A stretch of DNA of 64,000 nucleotides from Streptomyces sp. TS71-3 (GTDB taxonomy: Bacteria > Actinomycetota > Actinomycetes > Streptomycetales > Streptomycetaceae): contig NZ_BNEL01000003.1 of the NCBI RefSeq assembly GCF_018327685.1, positions 1,054,001 to 1,118,000 of the forward strand, in the 5' to 3' direction. Shown here piece after piece: positions 24,451 through 34,600 of this stretch; the first letter of the stretch is position 1; each line of letters starts with the position of its first letter. The notes below the pieces were generated by a model. That model searched no databases. It had not been told where the DNA came from and was given only the letters and a program-made list of their open reading frames with translations. The position numbers and the translations under genes are program-made.

Positions 24451-25088
24451 TCCGCCTCGCTCGCTATCGCGTTGACGGCGGCCGCGGCCATGGCGCTGCC
24501 GCCGCGCCGGCCGCGCACCACCAGGTGCTCGACGCCCGACGGGTCCGTGGCGAGCGCCTCCTTGGACTCCGCGGCGCCCACGAACCCGACGGGCACCCCG
24601 ATGACGGCCGCCGGGCGGGGACCGTCCGGACCGCCCTCGGCCAGGATCTCCAGGAGCCGGAAGAGGGCGGTGGGGGCGTTGCCGACGGCGACCACTGCGC
24701 CGTCGAGGCGGTCGCGCCAGAGCTCCAGCGCGGCGGCGCTGCGCGTGGTGCCCAGCTTGGCGGCGAGGGCCGGCACGGACGGGTCCGAGAGCGTGCAGAC
24801 GACGTCGTTGGCGGCCGGCAGCCGGCGCCTCGTGACGCCGCTCGCGACCATCTGCGCGTCGCACAGCACCGGCGCCCCGGCACGCAGCGCGGCGCGCGCC
24901 CGGGCCACCACGCCCGGCGTGTGGACGAGGTCGCGCACCAGGTCGACCATGCCGCAGGCGTGGATCATCCGGACCGCGACCTGGGCCACGTCGGCGGGCA
25001 GATGCGCGAGATCCGCCTCCGCCCTGATGGTCGCGAAGGACTGCCGGTAGATCGCGGCCCCGTCCTTCTCATACTCGAACACGGTCAC
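24447..25088 (-). CDS. cobH: Precorrin-8X methylmutase, CobH
   Basis: A 213-residue enzyme that moves the C11 methyl group to C12, giving hydrogenobyrinate. Seen: [20 protein letters not shown], the catalytic His in [69 protein letters not shown] and [16 protein letters not shown]. Start GTG at 25088 overlaps the cobG stop. Its own stop overlaps the cobIJ start, so cobG-cobH-cobIJ form one tightly coupled operon. Confidence 0.95.
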   Translation of the reverse strand: MTVFEYEKDGAAIYRQSFATIRAEADLAHLPADVAQVAVRMIHACGMVDLVRDLVHTPGVVARARAALRAGAPVLCDAQMVASGVTRRRLPAANDVVCTLSDPSVPALAAKLGTTRSAAALELWRDRLDGAVVAVGNAPTALFRLLEILAEGGPDGPRPAAVIGVPVGFVGAAESKEALATDPSGVEHLVVRGRRGGSAMAAAAVNAIASEAE

Positions 25089-26437
25089 TGTGCGCTCGCT
25101 CGGGTCGGTGGGGTGGGGACGGTGACGGGACGGGGCGGGGTGCCGGACACGGCGTCCGGGGCGGGTGCGCGGTGGACGGTGACGCGGTAGGCGTCGGAGG
25201 CAGATGCAGAGGGTGCGCCGGTCGCGAGGACGTCGACCCAGTCGCCGCCCGGATGCCCGCAGCGCCGCTCGCAACCGGACCAGTACACGGGCAGGTGGCG
25301 CTCCGCGGCCGGGACCGCGGCGTCGGCCGGGGTGACGGCCGAACCGTCCGCGCCCCCCGGCACCCGGGCCCCGGACGCCACGGCGGCCGCCGCGTCGGAC
25401 CGCACGTCGGTGCGGGACTTGGCGCAGCCCGGCAGGCCGGTGCACGTGCCGGCGCCGTACCAGGGGGAGTCGGCGCGGGTGACGAACCCGGCGCGTTCCA
25501 GTTCCGCCAGCCGCCCTTCCGCGCCGGCCGCCGGGCACCCGGGCAGCACGATCCCCCGCCACGGCGTGAGCCGCAGCTCCCCGCCCGGCAGCGGCAGCAG
25601 CGCCCGCCACTGCGCCACGGAGAGCCGCCCGAGCCGGGGGAACACGGAGAGGACGGCGGTGCCGTCGGGCGCGGGCAGCAGTCCGGGCGCGGGGCCCGCC
25701 GCGGGTGCTCCCGGCTCGGACGGCACACCGGCCTCGTCGCAGGAGAGCCCCGCGCGCCGCAGCGCGGCGCCCAGGTCGGGAACGTGACCGGAGGGCAGCT
25801 CGCCCACCCGCCAGGCGCCGGTGCCGGCCGCTCGCGCCGCGTCGAGGAACGCCCCGGCGGCGGCGAGCGCGGCACGGGGAACGTCGGAGGTGGCGAGAGC
25901 GACCCGCTGCCCGGCCACGCACAGCACGGCCCGCCCGCCCGGCGCGGCCGCCGCCGTCACGTCGCCGCCGAGGCCGCTGACGTCGCCGCGGCCGTCGTCG
26001 AGCACGAACAGGAAGCGCCCCGAGAGCTCCGCCGTCCACTCCTGCCCGCACAGCAGCGCGTCGAGCTCCGCGGCCCAGGACCGGGCGTCGGCGTGGCCGC
26101 GGCCGTCCAGGCCGGAGAGCGGGCCTGCGACGATGTTGCGGACCCGCTCGTGCCGGTACGAGGGCAGCAGGCCCGCGCCGGTGAGCAGCGCGGTCCACTC
26201 GGGGGCGTCGCGCTCGGCGAGGCCGCGGATCTCCACGTTGCCGCGCGAGGTGATGCCGAGGCGGCCGTCCCCCAGGCGCTCCGCGGCGTCCCCGAGCAGC
26301 TCGGCCTGCCTGCCCGTCAACACGCCGCCGGGCACCCGGATGCGGGCCACCCGGCCGTCCTCGGCGCGGTGCAGCCTGAGCGCGCCCGGGCAGGCGTCGG
26401 GGGTCGACCTGGTGGGTGGGGGCATGTCGGCGAGCAT
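25085..26437 (-). CDS. cobG: Precorrin-3B synthase, CobG (siroheme/4Fe-4S oxygenase)
   Basis: A 450-residue member of the nitrite/sulfite reductase family that contracts the way for ring formation using O2. Two ferredoxin-like half domains are seen: [20 protein letters not shown] and [20 protein letters not shown]. The [13 protein letters not shown] motif lies between their segments, and the [4Fe-4S]-siroheme cysteines are CTGLPGC and [13 protein letters not shown]. Presence of CobG marks the oxygen-dependent route. It is the first gene of the cobGH-cobIJ operon. ATG at 26437; a second ATG is at 26425. No riboswitch is seen upstream. Confidence 0.92.
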   Translation of the reverse strand: MLADMPPPTRSTPDACPGALRLHRAEDGRVARIRVPGGVLTGRQAELLGDAAERLGDGRLGITSRGNVEIRGLAERDAPEWTALLTGAGLLPSYRHERVRNIVAGPLSGLDGRGHADARSWAAELDALLCGQEWTAELSGRFLFVLDDGRGDVSGLGGDVTAAAAPGGRAVLCVAGQRVALATSDVPRAALAAAGAFLDAARAAGTGAWRVGELPSGHVPDLGAALRRAGLSCDEAGVPSEPGAPAAGPAPGLLPAPDGTAVLSVFPRLGRLSVAQWRALLPLPGGELRLTPWRGIVLPGCPAAGAEGRLAELERAGFVTRADSPWYGAGTCTGLPGCAKSRTDVRSDAAAAVASGARVPGGADGSAVTPADAAVPAAERHLPVYWSGCERRCGHPGGDWVDVLATGAPSASASDAYRVTVHRAPAPDAVSGTPPRPVTVPTPPTRASAQ

Positions 26438-26642
26438 ACCTACGGGCTTCGGCCGATATGTACGGCACCGTTCGGGGCGGCGGATCGCGGGCAGCGGAAC
26501 CCCGGAGCAGGACCGCGCGCCACGACGCGCGGAACGGGAGCGGGGGCGCCCCGGCCCGCTACCGTTCCACGTCTACGGGACGACCCGGCAGAAGGGCGAA
26601 GGACGAAGGACGGCCGGAGGACCAAGGACAGGAGGAGTCCAC

Positions 26643-27101
26643 ATGCCAGAGCACGGCGCCGAGAAGACCGGCACCGCCACCCCGCTGACGCTGGAGGACC
26701 GCTTGGCCATCACCGAGCTGATCTCGCTGCACGGCCACCTGGTGGACGACGGCCACCTGGACCGGTTCGGCGAGCTGTTCACCGCGGAGGCCCTCTACGA
26801 CCTGACGGAGTTCGACCAGGGCCGCCTGGCGGGTGTCGCCGCGATCCGCGAGGCGGCTCTCGCGCTGGGCGCCGCCAACCCGGTGGCGCACCACGTCACG
26901 AATGTCGTCGTCGGCGACCGGGCGGACGGGGCCGGATGCGTCCGGGTCCGCTCCAAGGGCCTCGGGATCACCGCGGAGGGCGTCTGCGGTTCCGTCTCGT
27001 ACGAGGACGTCGTGGTCCGCACCCCCGACGGCTGGCGCATCCGCTACCGCAAGGTGTGCCCGCGCCGCGTCCCGCTGAACGGCGCGGTCCCGGGGGCCTG
27101 A
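26643..27101 (+). CDS. SnoaL-like / NTF2-fold protein
   Basis: A 152-residue protein with the SnoaL-4 (ring-hydroxylating beta-subunit-like) fold. Seen: LEDRLAITELISLHGHLVDD, GHLDRFGELFTAEALYDLTE, VAHHVTNVVV and YEDVVVRTPDGWRIRYRKV. Such domains act as small hydrolases, isomerases or dehydratases, often in secondary metabolism, or just bind ligands. ATG at 26643 with AGGAGG eight bases upstream. It is divergent from cobG; the 205 bases between hold both promoters. Confidence 0.82.
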   Translation: MPEHGAEKTGTATPLTLEDRLAITELISLHGHLVDDGHLDRFGELFTAEALYDLTEFDQGRLAGVAAIREAALALGAANPVAHHVTNVVVGDRADGAGCVRVRSKGLGITAEGVCGSVSYEDVVVRTPDGWRIRYRKVCPRRVPLNGAVPGA

Positions 27102-27298
27102 GGGGGCGGCCCCGCCCGCCCCAAGGGACGTGCCCCTGCCGGGACACCCCCGCCGAAGCCACCGACCGAAGCCCCGGCCGAGGGCCGCGGGGGCCGGGGA
27201 TCCCAGCCTTGAAATCCCGCGTGCCCGGTGCGGTCAGGAAGCAGGGCTGCACCTGACCGGCCCCGCGAGGCGCCCGATGCTCGAAAGGGGTCCGTGGC

Positions 27299-27571
27299 GT
27301 GCGCTCTGACGACGAACCGGTGTTCATGCGGGACAGGTCGCGGACGAACCACTGGGTGTACAACCCGCGCAGTCCCGTGGGCCGCGTCCTGATCGCGGTG
27401 ACCCTCGTCGGCATCGCGGTGGTGCTGCTCCTCATGGCCAACCATGCCGGCCCGTTCGCATACCCGGACCCCGCTCCGACGCACCGGAGCCCGTCGCCCG
27501 ACCTCTCACGCCGGCTCCCGGCGGCGGAGCCGCCGACGGCCCCGGGCGGGCATAGTGCAAGGACCCTGTAG
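27299..27571 (+). CDS. Small single-pass membrane protein
   Basis: Not recognised by function. It is a 90-residue protein with a basic, hydrophilic N-terminus (RSRTNHWVYNPRSPVGR), one transmembrane helix (VLIAVTLVGIAVVLLLMA, about 30-47) and a Pro/Ser/Arg-rich tail. The GTG at 27299 has AAAGGGG upstream. Third-position GC supports coding up to the helix; the tail is less convincing, so the true end may be earlier only if there is an error. Its neighbours are the heat-stress genes on the other strand. Confidence 0.55.
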   Translation: MRSDDEPVFMRDRSRTNHWVYNPRSPVGRVLIAVTLVGIAVVLLLMANHAGPFAYPDPAPTHRSPSPDLSRRLPAAEPPTAPGGHSARTL

Positions 27572-27797
27572 GGGAGGTCCTCCACATGGAGGTCTTTGCG
27601 GACACGACCCGGCCGACGCGCACGCCGAACAGGGCCTGTCCTCCCGCTGGTCGACCACTTCCCGGCCGGCGCGGCCAGGACGGTGCCTGGCAAAGGTGAG
27701 GTCCCCGATCGCGCGGATCGGGAACCTCACCGTACGAGCCCGGCCGCAGGGGGTCGGGGCCGGGCAGATGTCACGGCACCGGGTGTCGGGTGCCCGT

Positions 27798-28241
27798 TTA
27801 CGCGGCCGGAGCGAGTTCGGCGCGGCCGAAGAGCAACGCGTAGCCGGTGGGGAGCTGGTGGAGGATGCGAGTGATCAGCTCGGGGCCGGCATGGGCTGTG
27901 ACGGCGGCGAGAACGGAGCCGGTGTTCCAGCGGGTGGTGGCCAGGGAGGCGCCGGAGCGGGCGGCGAGGTCCTTGACGAATGCCCAGCCGCTCAGCGGCT
28001 GGGTGTCGGGGGACGGTGAGGCCAGGATGCGCGCGGCTTCCAGGGGCAGGCGGGCGGCCAGGTCGACGCGTTCGTCGCCGGTCAGCTGGCGGCCGAGCCC
28101 CGCCAGGACCAGGCGGACGACCTCGTCGGCTCGCTCCCGGGTGGGGTAGGCGCCCTCGTAGCGGACCTTCTCCAGCATCTGCTCGTACGCCGTCGAGTAC
28201 GGCTGCTGGTGGTCAAGCGGTACGCGCACGTCGGTGCTCAC
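27798..28241 (-). CDS. DUF2267 family protein
   Basis: A 147-residue soluble protein of the DUF2267 family, whose biochemical role is unknown. Seen: YEQMLEKVRYEGAYPTRERA, VVRLVLAGLGRQLTGDERVD, LAARLPLEAARIL, a central FVKDLAARSGAS and a C-terminal DLITRILHQLPTGY-like segment. Members are often found beside Hsp20 or stress genes. This one lies 109 bases downstream of hsp18 on the same strand and probably follows its RheA control. GTG at 28241. Confidence 0.82.
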   Translation of the reverse strand: MSTDVRVPLDHQQPYSTAYEQMLEKVRYEGAYPTRERADEVVRLVLAGLGRQLTGDERVDLAARLPLEAARILASPSPDTQPLSGWAFVKDLAARSGASLATTRWNTGSVLAAVTAHAGPELITRILHQLPTGYALLFGRAELAPAA

Positions 28242-28350
28242 TGCGGTGCATGCCTTTCATCAGAGCCAGGATGGGGTGGTGCCCGGGGGTGCGGAGGGCG
28301 GGATGCAGGGGGAGACCGGGTGCCCGTCCTCCGCACCCGTCCGGCCGGTG

Positions 28351-28782
28351 TCAGCCGGAGATCTCCTTGCGGCCGGAGCCGACGCCGATGGAGATCTTGC
28401 GGGGCTTGGCGCGCTCGGCGATCGGGATGCGCAGGGTGAGCACGCCCGCGTCGTAGTCGGCCTGGATACGCTCGGTGTCGAGGGTGTCGGCGAGCACGAT
28501 CTGGCGGGAGAAGACCCCCAGCGGCCGCTCGGACAGTTCCACCTTCGCGTCGTCGGCCTTCGCCGCCGGACGCCGTTCGGCCCTGACGGTCAGCATGTTC
28601 CGCTCGACGTCGACGTCGATCGCGTCCGCGCTCACGCCGGGGAGGTCGAAGGCCACCACGTACTCGTCGCCCTCGCGGTAGGCGTCCATCGGCATCGCCG
28701 ACGGCCTCGACCAGGTGCCCGGGCCCATCAGCTGCTGCGTCAGCCGGTCCAGCTCACGGAAGGGATCAGTGCGCATCAACAT
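28351..28782 (-). CDS. hsp18: Small heat-shock protein Hsp18 (Hsp20/alpha-crystallin)
   Basis: A 143-residue chaperone that binds unfolding proteins without ATP. The N-terminus [18 protein letters not shown] and the alpha-crystallin domain ([67 protein letters not shown]) are complete. The C-terminal I-x-I-like anchor (RKISIGVG) is present. ATG at 28782 with GGAGGT upstream. The promoter carries two copies of the RheA operator, and rheA is divergent, so temperature-dependent derepression is expected as in Streptomyces albus. Confidence 0.93.
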   Translation of the reverse strand: MLMRTDPFRELDRLTQQLMGPGTWSRPSAMPMDAYREGDEYVVAFDLPGVSADAIDVDVERNMLTVRAERRPAAKADDAKVELSERPLGVFSRQIVLADTLDTERIQADYDAGVLTLRIPIAERAKPRKISIGVGSGRKEISG

Positions 28783-28848
28783 CGTGAAAACACCTCCAGC
28801 AGGTTCAGGCAGTTGCTGCCAATGCGCTTCACCGACACCGTTGTAACA

Positions 28849-28867
28849 TGTCATCCAATGGATGACA
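28849..28867. promoter_or_regulatory. RheA operator site 1
   Basis: TGTCATC, five bases CAATG, then GATGACA: an exact match to the operator described for Streptomyces albus RheA (TGTCATC-N5-GATGACA) in the hsp18/rheA promoters. Counted with its flanking bases, it is a 19-base perfect palindrome. It lies 67 bases upstream of the hsp18 start. Confidence 0.9.
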
Positions 28868-28874
28868 AACACGA

Positions 28875-28893
28875 TGTCGTCAAAACGATGACA
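28875..28893. promoter_or_regulatory. RheA operator site 2
   Basis: TGTCGTC, five bases AAAAC, then GATGACA: one mismatch from the RheA consensus. Its centre is 26 bases (about 2.5 turns) from that of site 1 and 27 bases before the rheA start. Two sites on nearly opposite faces would serve the two divergent promoters. Confidence 0.8.
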
Positions 28894-28910
28894 GCATGAG
28901 GGAGGTGCCC

Positions 28911-29540
28911 ATGCCCGCAGCAGACCAGCCGTCCACAAGCAGCAGCGACGCCCACAGCCCGGCGTCGTTCCTCGCCGCCGCGGCGGCCCTCACCGCCATC
29001 AACGACACCCTGCACACGGCCCAGCACGAGACCCCTGACAGCCCCAGCACCGAGCCGGGTCCGGAGCAGGCCCTGGCCTCCCTGCTGCTGCTGCGGCACG
29101 TGCGCGAACAACTCGCCGGATGGGAGACCGGCCTGATCGAAACCGCCCGCGACGCAGGCGCCAGCTGGGCCGACCTCGCCCACCCCCTCGGCGTCACCAG
29201 CCGCCAGGCCGCCGAACGCCGCTACCTGCGCGGCCGCCCCGGCCCCGCCGGCACCACCGGCGAACAACGCGTCACCGCCACCCGCCAGGCCCGCGCCGCC
29301 AGGCGCACCACCGCCACCTGGGCCCGCCACAACGCCGCCGACCTGCGCCGCCTCGCCGGCCGGATCACCGCCCTCACCGACCTGCCCACAGCCGCCCGCC
29401 GCCCGCTCGGCGAGCTCCACGCGGCCCTCGCCCACAACGATCCCGCCGACCTCATCGCCCCCCTGGCCGCCACCCGACCCCACCTGGCCGCCACCCACCC
29501 CGACCTCGCCGCCCAACTCGACAACCTCACTCCCCCCTGA
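28911..29540 (+). CDS. rheA: RheA-type heat-shock repressor
   Basis: A protein of 209 residues annotated in relatives as HSP18 transcriptional regulator. Helical, Ala-rich; the HTH-like region is [20 protein letters not shown] then [11 protein letters not shown] (about residues 78-108). A helical C-terminal half carries [21 protein letters not shown]. albus RheA is a protein thermosensor that itself changes state on heating. ATG at 28911 has GGGAGG well placed; ATG at 28896 is a less likely start. Divergent from hsp18 with two operators in between. Confidence 0.85.
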   Translation: MPAADQPSTSSSDAHSPASFLAAAAALTAINDTLHTAQHETPDSPSTEPGPEQALASLLLLRHVREQLAGWETGLIETARDAGASWADLAHPLGVTSRQAAERRYLRGRPGPAGTTGEQRVTATRQARAARRTTATWARHNAADLRRLAGRITALTDLPTAARRPLGELHAALAHNDPADLIAPLAATRPHLAATHPDLAAQLDNLTPP

Positions 29541-29570
29541 CCCACCCGGCGTCCGGCGACACCAGCCCGG

Positions 29571-29768
29571 TCAGCCTCTGCCCCGGGCGGCCAGTCGTCG
29601 GTACGGGTCCAGCCGGGCGGTGTCGTCGACAGCGAGCAGGCCTGACAGCAGCGGCTCCTGGCGGAGCGTGAGAGCTGACCGCACCAGCCAGTTCGCTGTG
29701 CACTTCAGCGACGTCGGTGCGCGGAAGTCCGCCCCGGTCGGCCAACGACCGAACTCCTCTGCGGACAC
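29571..29768 (-). CDS. Hypothetical small protein downstream of the M1 peptidase
   Basis: Not recognised. A 65-residue open frame begins with GTG three bases after the stop of the peptidase gene on the same strand. It reads SAEEFGRWPTGADFRAP and LVRSALTLRQEPLLSGLLAV before ending at 29571. It has no cysteine cluster or membrane segment and no clear ribosome-binding site, and it may be translated only by coupling. It could equally be non-coding. Confidence 0.3.
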   Translation of the reverse strand: MSAEEFGRWPTGADFRAPTSLKCTANWLVRSALTLRQEPLLSGLLAVDDTARLDPYRRLAARGRG

Positions 29769-29771
29769 GAC

Positions 29772-31295
29772 CTAGGGGGTCCGGAACTCAGCGAGGCTTC
29801 CCGGGTACAGGTACGTGTCGGGCGGCACCGTCGTGCCATGCGCCCACGCCGCGAAGAACCCGCCGAGGTCCGTGCCGGACACCTCGGACGCGAGCCGTTC
29901 GAAATCGGGCCAGGACGCGTTGCCGTAGCGGTACCGGGAGGTCCAGCCCTTGAGGGTCGCGAAGAAATCCGCATCGCCCACGGTGCGCCGCAGCGCGTGC
30001 ATCATCAGCGAGCCCTTGTCGTAGAGGGCAGGATCCAACTCGTGGCCCGCACCGGCGTCGTAGAGCGGGACGTTCCAGAAGGACGGATCGTCGAGGTTGT
30101 CCTTGAGGACGGCCTCGTAGAAGTCGGCGTCGAGATCCATCCCCTCGTGCTCGTTCCAGAGCTGGTTCGCGTACTGCGCCACGCACTCGGCGATGCACCC
30201 GTCGCGCCAGTCACTGAACGAGACGCTGTCGCCGAACCACTGGTGGGTGATCTCGTGGGCCATCGAGGCGTCGAACATGCCGCCGCTGTAGGTGGGCCGG
30301 CCCTGCGTCTCCAGGTCTATCGGCGCGTTCGGATCGCTGAGGCCGCTGACCACGATGCCGCCGGCGGAGTCGAAGGGGTAGGGCCCGAACTCCGAGGAGA
30401 GGAAGGAGATCACCTCGGCCTGTAGCTTCGGCGTCCCGGGATCGACGAGCGCGCCCGGGCTGTAGGCGTCGACGACGGGTGTCCCGTCGGCCAGCGAGTA
30501 CCTCTGGACCGTGAACCTGTCGATCGCGACCGTCGCGAGGTACGTGGCCATGGGCCGGTCCTCGGACCACCGGTACGTGGTGAGCCCGCCGTCGACCGTG
30601 GTCGGCCCCGGCCTGCCGTTGCCGATCGCCGTCCAGCCCGTGGGGACGGTGGCGGTCAGGGCGAAGGTCGCCTTGTCGGAGGGGTGGTCGTTGCCCGGGA
30701 ACCACGAACTCGCCCCGTGCGGCTCGCCCAGCGCGTCGGCGCCGCCGTCCTGAAGGGTATGCCAGCCCTCGGCGTCGGGCTTGCCGGAGTAGCGGACGCG
30801 GACGGTGAACTCCTGGCCGCGGCGCAGCCGCCCGGAGGGCGTGACGACCAGCTCGTGGTCGCCCGCGCGCTCCACCGCCCGCGCCGGGTGCCCGTCGACG
30901 AGGACCTCGGCGACCTTCAAGCCCTTGAGGTCGAGGTCGAAACGGTCCAGGTCGTCGGTGGCCAGCGCCGAGACGGTCGTGTCGCCGTCCAGGTGGCCGG
31001 GGTGTGCGGGGTCGTAGCCGAGACGGACGTCGTAGTGCGTCACGTCGTAACCGGAGTTGCCGTCGTCGGGGAAGTACGGATCACCGGCGCCAGGGCCCCC
31101 GATGACCGCCGCGGCGGGCACGCCCCCCAGCAGGAGGGCGCCGACCGCGGCCAGCGGAACGGCGGCGATGCCGAGGCCGCGGGCACGGCGGGCACCGCGG
31201 GCGCGGCGGGCGCGGTCGGTCCGGCAGGCGGGGTCGGCCCGGCGGATCCCAGGCACGGTCGTCCTCCCCGGCGGTGGCGTTCGACCAGACTTCAT
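29772..31295 (-). CDS. Secreted M1-family zinc metallopeptidase
   Basis: A 507-residue exported aminopeptidase-type enzyme. The long N-terminus is Arg/Ala-rich, with a hydrophobic signal segment (IAAVPLAAVGALLLGGVPAA, about 43-62). The M1 N-terminal beta domain begins at YDVTHYDVRLGYDP. The active site is HEITHQWFGDSV (HExxH) with the third zinc ligand Glu 18 residues later in CIAECVAQYANQ. That replaces the common NEGFA with AECVA, and the exopeptidase GxMEN loop is replaced by DLETQGRPTY. This pattern occurs in other actinobacterial M1 proteins. ATG at 31295. Secreted peptide degradation is likely. Confidence 0.88.
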   Translation of the reverse strand: MKSGRTPPPGRTTVPGIRRADPACRTDRARRARGARRARGLGIAAVPLAAVGALLLGGVPAAAVIGGPGAGDPYFPDDGNSGYDVTHYDVRLGYDPAHPGHLDGDTTVSALATDDLDRFDLDLKGLKVAEVLVDGHPARAVERAGDHELVVTPSGRLRRGQEFTVRVRYSGKPDAEGWHTLQDGGADALGEPHGASSWFPGNDHPSDKATFALTATVPTGWTAIGNGRPGPTTVDGGLTTYRWSEDRPMATYLATVAIDRFTVQRYSLADGTPVVDAYSPGALVDPGTPKLQAEVISFLSSEFGPYPFDSAGGIVVSGLSDPNAPIDLETQGRPTYSGGMFDASMAHEITHQWFGDSVSFSDWRDGCIAECVAQYANQLWNEHEGMDLDADFYEAVLKDNLDDPSFWNVPLYDAGAGHELDPALYDKGSLMMHALRRTVGDADFFATLKGWTSRYRYGNASWPDFERLASEVSGTDLGGFFAAWAHGTTVPPDTYLYPGSLAEFRTP

Positions 31296-31479
31296 ACGGG
31301 GCCCTTCTCGTGGTCAGAGCGGTCGCGCACGACAATGGCGCCTCCATGTCAGCGAGCTGTCAGCATGCTGTTCGGCCCCGGTAAGGGCGGGACGAAGAGG
31401 CCGCGCGACGGACCCGGCCGCAGGGTCGCGAGTACGGCGGTGAGGGTGCGGGCCGGGAAGAGCCCACCGCAGGTGCCCC

Positions 31480-31645
31480 GGCGCCCCGTACCATTCGGGT
31501 GACCGAGACGGCGCGGGCCCTTGATGAGGGTCCGAGGGAGGAAGCCGGTGTGAATCCGGCGCGGTCCCGCCACTGTGAGCGCGGTCCGGGGTGACCCCGG
31601 GCCGGGTGAGTCAGGAACTCCCGCCGTCCTCACGACCACCCGGGG
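31480..31645 (+). ncRNA. Cobalamin riboswitch
   Basis: A B12-sensing leader upstream of cobN. Recognisable conserved parts: GAGGAAGCCGGTGTGAATCC (about 31537-31556), the B12 box GCCACTG (31569-31575), and GAGTCAGGAACTC (31608-31620), with supporting stems between. In actinobacteria it usually represses when adenosylcobalamin is bound, often by hiding the ribosome-binding site. Here GAGGAAGG lies at about 31658-31665, just after the aptamer, which fits translational control. It is the only such element seen in the window. Confidence 0.95.
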
Positions 31646-31671
31646 CGTGGACACCCCGAGGAAGGCCCCGC

Positions 31672-34600
31672 ATGATCCTGCTGCTGTCGACCTCCGACAC
31701 GGACCTGCTCAGCGCCCGCGCCGCCGCCGGCCCCGTCCCGTACCGGTACGCGAACCCGACCCGGCTGCCCCTCGGTGACCTGCCCGCCCTCCTGGACGGC
31801 GCCGACCTCGTGGTCGTCCGCCTCCTCGGCGGCATCCGCGCCTGGCAGGACGGGCTCGACCTGCTCCTCGGCGCGGGCGGCGCGGACTCCGGCGCGGAGG
31901 GGGACGCCGTCCGCCGGCTCCCCGTCGTCGTCCTCACCGGCGAGCAGGCCCCGGACGCCCAGCTCATGGCCGCCTCCACGGTTCCCATCGGCATCGCGGC
32001 CGAGGCGCACGCCTACCTCGCGCACGGCGGCCCGGGCAACCTGGAGCAGCTGGCCCGGTTCCTCTCCGACACCGTCCTGCTCACCGGCCACGGCTTCGAA
32101 CCGCCCGCGCCCGCCCCCACCTGGGGCCCGCTGGAGCGCACGCCCCGCACCCCCGGCACCCCGGCGACCGGAACCGCCCCGTCGACCGGAACCGGAGCGG
32201 CCCCCGCCCCCACCGTCGCCGTCCTCTACTACCGCGCCCACCACATGAGCGGCAACACCGCCTTCGTCGAGGCGCTGTGCACCGCGATCGAGGACGCCGG
32301 CGCCCGCCCCCTCCCCCGTTACGTCGCCTCCCTGCGCTCCCCGGAACCGGAGCTCATCGACGAGCTGCGAGCCGCCGACGCCATCGTCACGACCGTGCTC
32401 GCCGCCGGCGGCAGCAGGCCCGCCGAGGCGCAGGCGGGAGGGGACGATGACGCGTGGGACGCGGGCGCGCTGGCCGGTCTTGACGTGCCGGTCCTCCAGG
32501 CGCTCTGCCTGACGAGCCCGCGGGAAGCGTGGGAGGAGAACGACGAAGGGGTCTCCCCGCTCGACGCGGCGAGCCAGATCGCGGTGCCCGAGTTCGACGG
32601 GCGGCTGATCACGGTGCCGTTCTCGTTCAAGGAGATCGACGAGGACGGGCTGCCGTCGTACGTCGCCGACCCGGAGCGCGCCGCGCGGGTCGCCGGGATC
32701 GCCGTGCGGCACGCGCGCCTCGCGCACATCCCGGCGGCGGACAAGCGCCTCGCGCTGGTCCTGTCGGCGTACCCGACGAAGCACTCCCGGATCGGCAACG
32801 CCGTCGGCCTCGACACCCCGGCCTCCGCGGTCGCGCTGCTGCGCAGGCTGGTGGAGGACGGGTACGATCTCGGCGAGCCGGACCCAGAGACGGGCGCCCC
32901 CGCCGTGCCGGGGCTCGCCTCCGGCGACGGAGACGAGCTGATCCGGGCACTGATCGACGCGGGCGGCCACGACCAGGACTGGCTGACGGAGGAGCAGCTG
33001 GCCCGCAACCCCGTCCGCATCCCGGCCGCCGACTACCGGCGCTGGTACGCCACGCTCCCCGAGGAGCTGCGCGGCGCGGTGGAGCGGCACTGGGGGCCGC
33101 CGCCGGGGGAGATGTTCGTCGACCGCAGCCGGGCCGGGGCGGACGGCGCGGACGGCGCCGGGGACATCGTGCTGGCCGCACTGCGGCACGGCAACGTCCT
33201 CATCCTGATCCAGCCGCCCCGCGGCTTCGGCGAGAACCCCATCGCGATCTACCACGACCCCGACCTGCCGCCCTCGCACCACTACCTGGCCGCCTACCGG
33301 TGGCTCGGAGCGCGCGCCGCGGACGGCGGCTTCGGCGCCGACGCCGTGATCCACCTGGGCAAGCACGGCAACCTGGAGTGGCTGCCCGGCAAGAACGCGG
33401 GCCTGTCCGCGGCGTGCGCGCCGGACGCCGCGCTCGGCGACCTGCCGCTCGTCTACCCGTTCCTGGTGAACGACCCGGGCGAGGGCACCCAGGCCAAGCG
33501 CCGCGCGCACGCCACCCTCGTCGACCACCTCGTGCCGCCGATGGCCCGCGCGGACTCCTACGGCGACATCGCCCGCCTGGAACAGCTCCTCGACGAGCAC
33601 GCGCAGATCGCCGCGATGGACCCGGCGAAGCTGCCCGCGATCCGCGCCCAGATATGGACCCTGATCCAGGCCGCCCGCCTCGACCACGACCTGGGCCTCG
33701 TGGACCGCCCGGACGACGAGGGCTTCGACGACCTGATCCTGCACGTGGACGGCTGGCTCTGCGAGATCAAGGACGCGCAGATCCGCGACGGCCTGCACGT
33801 GCTGGGCGCGCCGCCGGCCGGCGCCGACCGGGTCAACCTGGTGCTCGCGATCCTGCGGGCCCGGCAGATCTGGGGCGGCAGCGAGGCACTTGTCGGCCTG
33901 CGGGAGGCGCTCGGCCTCGACGAGTCCGCGGCGACCCGCGGCGCGGCCGACGCCGCCGAGGAGCGTGCCCGCGCGCTCGTCCAGGCGATGGAGGACGCGG
34001 GCTGGGACGAGGCGGCCGTCCCCGGGGTGTCCGCGGGCCAACCGGCGGCCGTCGCGGGCATCCTGCTCTTCGCGGCCCGCGAGGTGGTGCCCCGGCTCGC
34101 CGCCACCACCGACGAACTGGACCGCACCCTGCACGCCCTGAACGGCGGCTTCGTGCCCGCGGGCCCCTCAGGCTCGCCGCTGCGCGGCCTGGTGAACGTG
34201 CTCCCGACGGGCCGCAACTTCTACTCCGTCGACCCGAAGGCGGTCCCGTCCCGCCTCGCGTGGGAGACCGGCCAGGCCCTCGCGGACTCCCTCCTGGAGC
34301 GCTACCGCGCCGACCACGGCGGCGCCTGGCCGACGTCGGTGGGCCTGTCGCTCTGGGGCACCAGCGCGATGCGCACCGCGGGCGACGACGTCGCGGAGGC
34401 GCTGGCGCTGCTCGGGGTGCGCCCGGTGTGGGACGACGCGTCGCGGCGGGTCACCGGCCTGGAGCCGGTGCCGCTCGCCGACCTCGGCCGCCCCCGCATC
34501 GACGTCACCCTGCGCATCTCGGGCTTCTTCCGGGACGCGTTCCCGGGCACCGTCGCCGTCCTCGACGACGCGGTACGGCTGGCGGCCTCCCTCGACGAGC

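Noticed and set aside
22381..25050. Long open plus-strand frame opposite cobIJ and cobH
   Set aside because: Antisense to clear tetrapyrrole methylase and methylmutase domains; no recognisable motif except the separate LALQRTVGN frame.
31590..31671. N-terminal extension of cobN from an upstream start at 31591
   Set aside because: The bases belong to the cobalamin riboswitch; the ATG at 31672 has a good ribosome-binding site and the family N-terminus.
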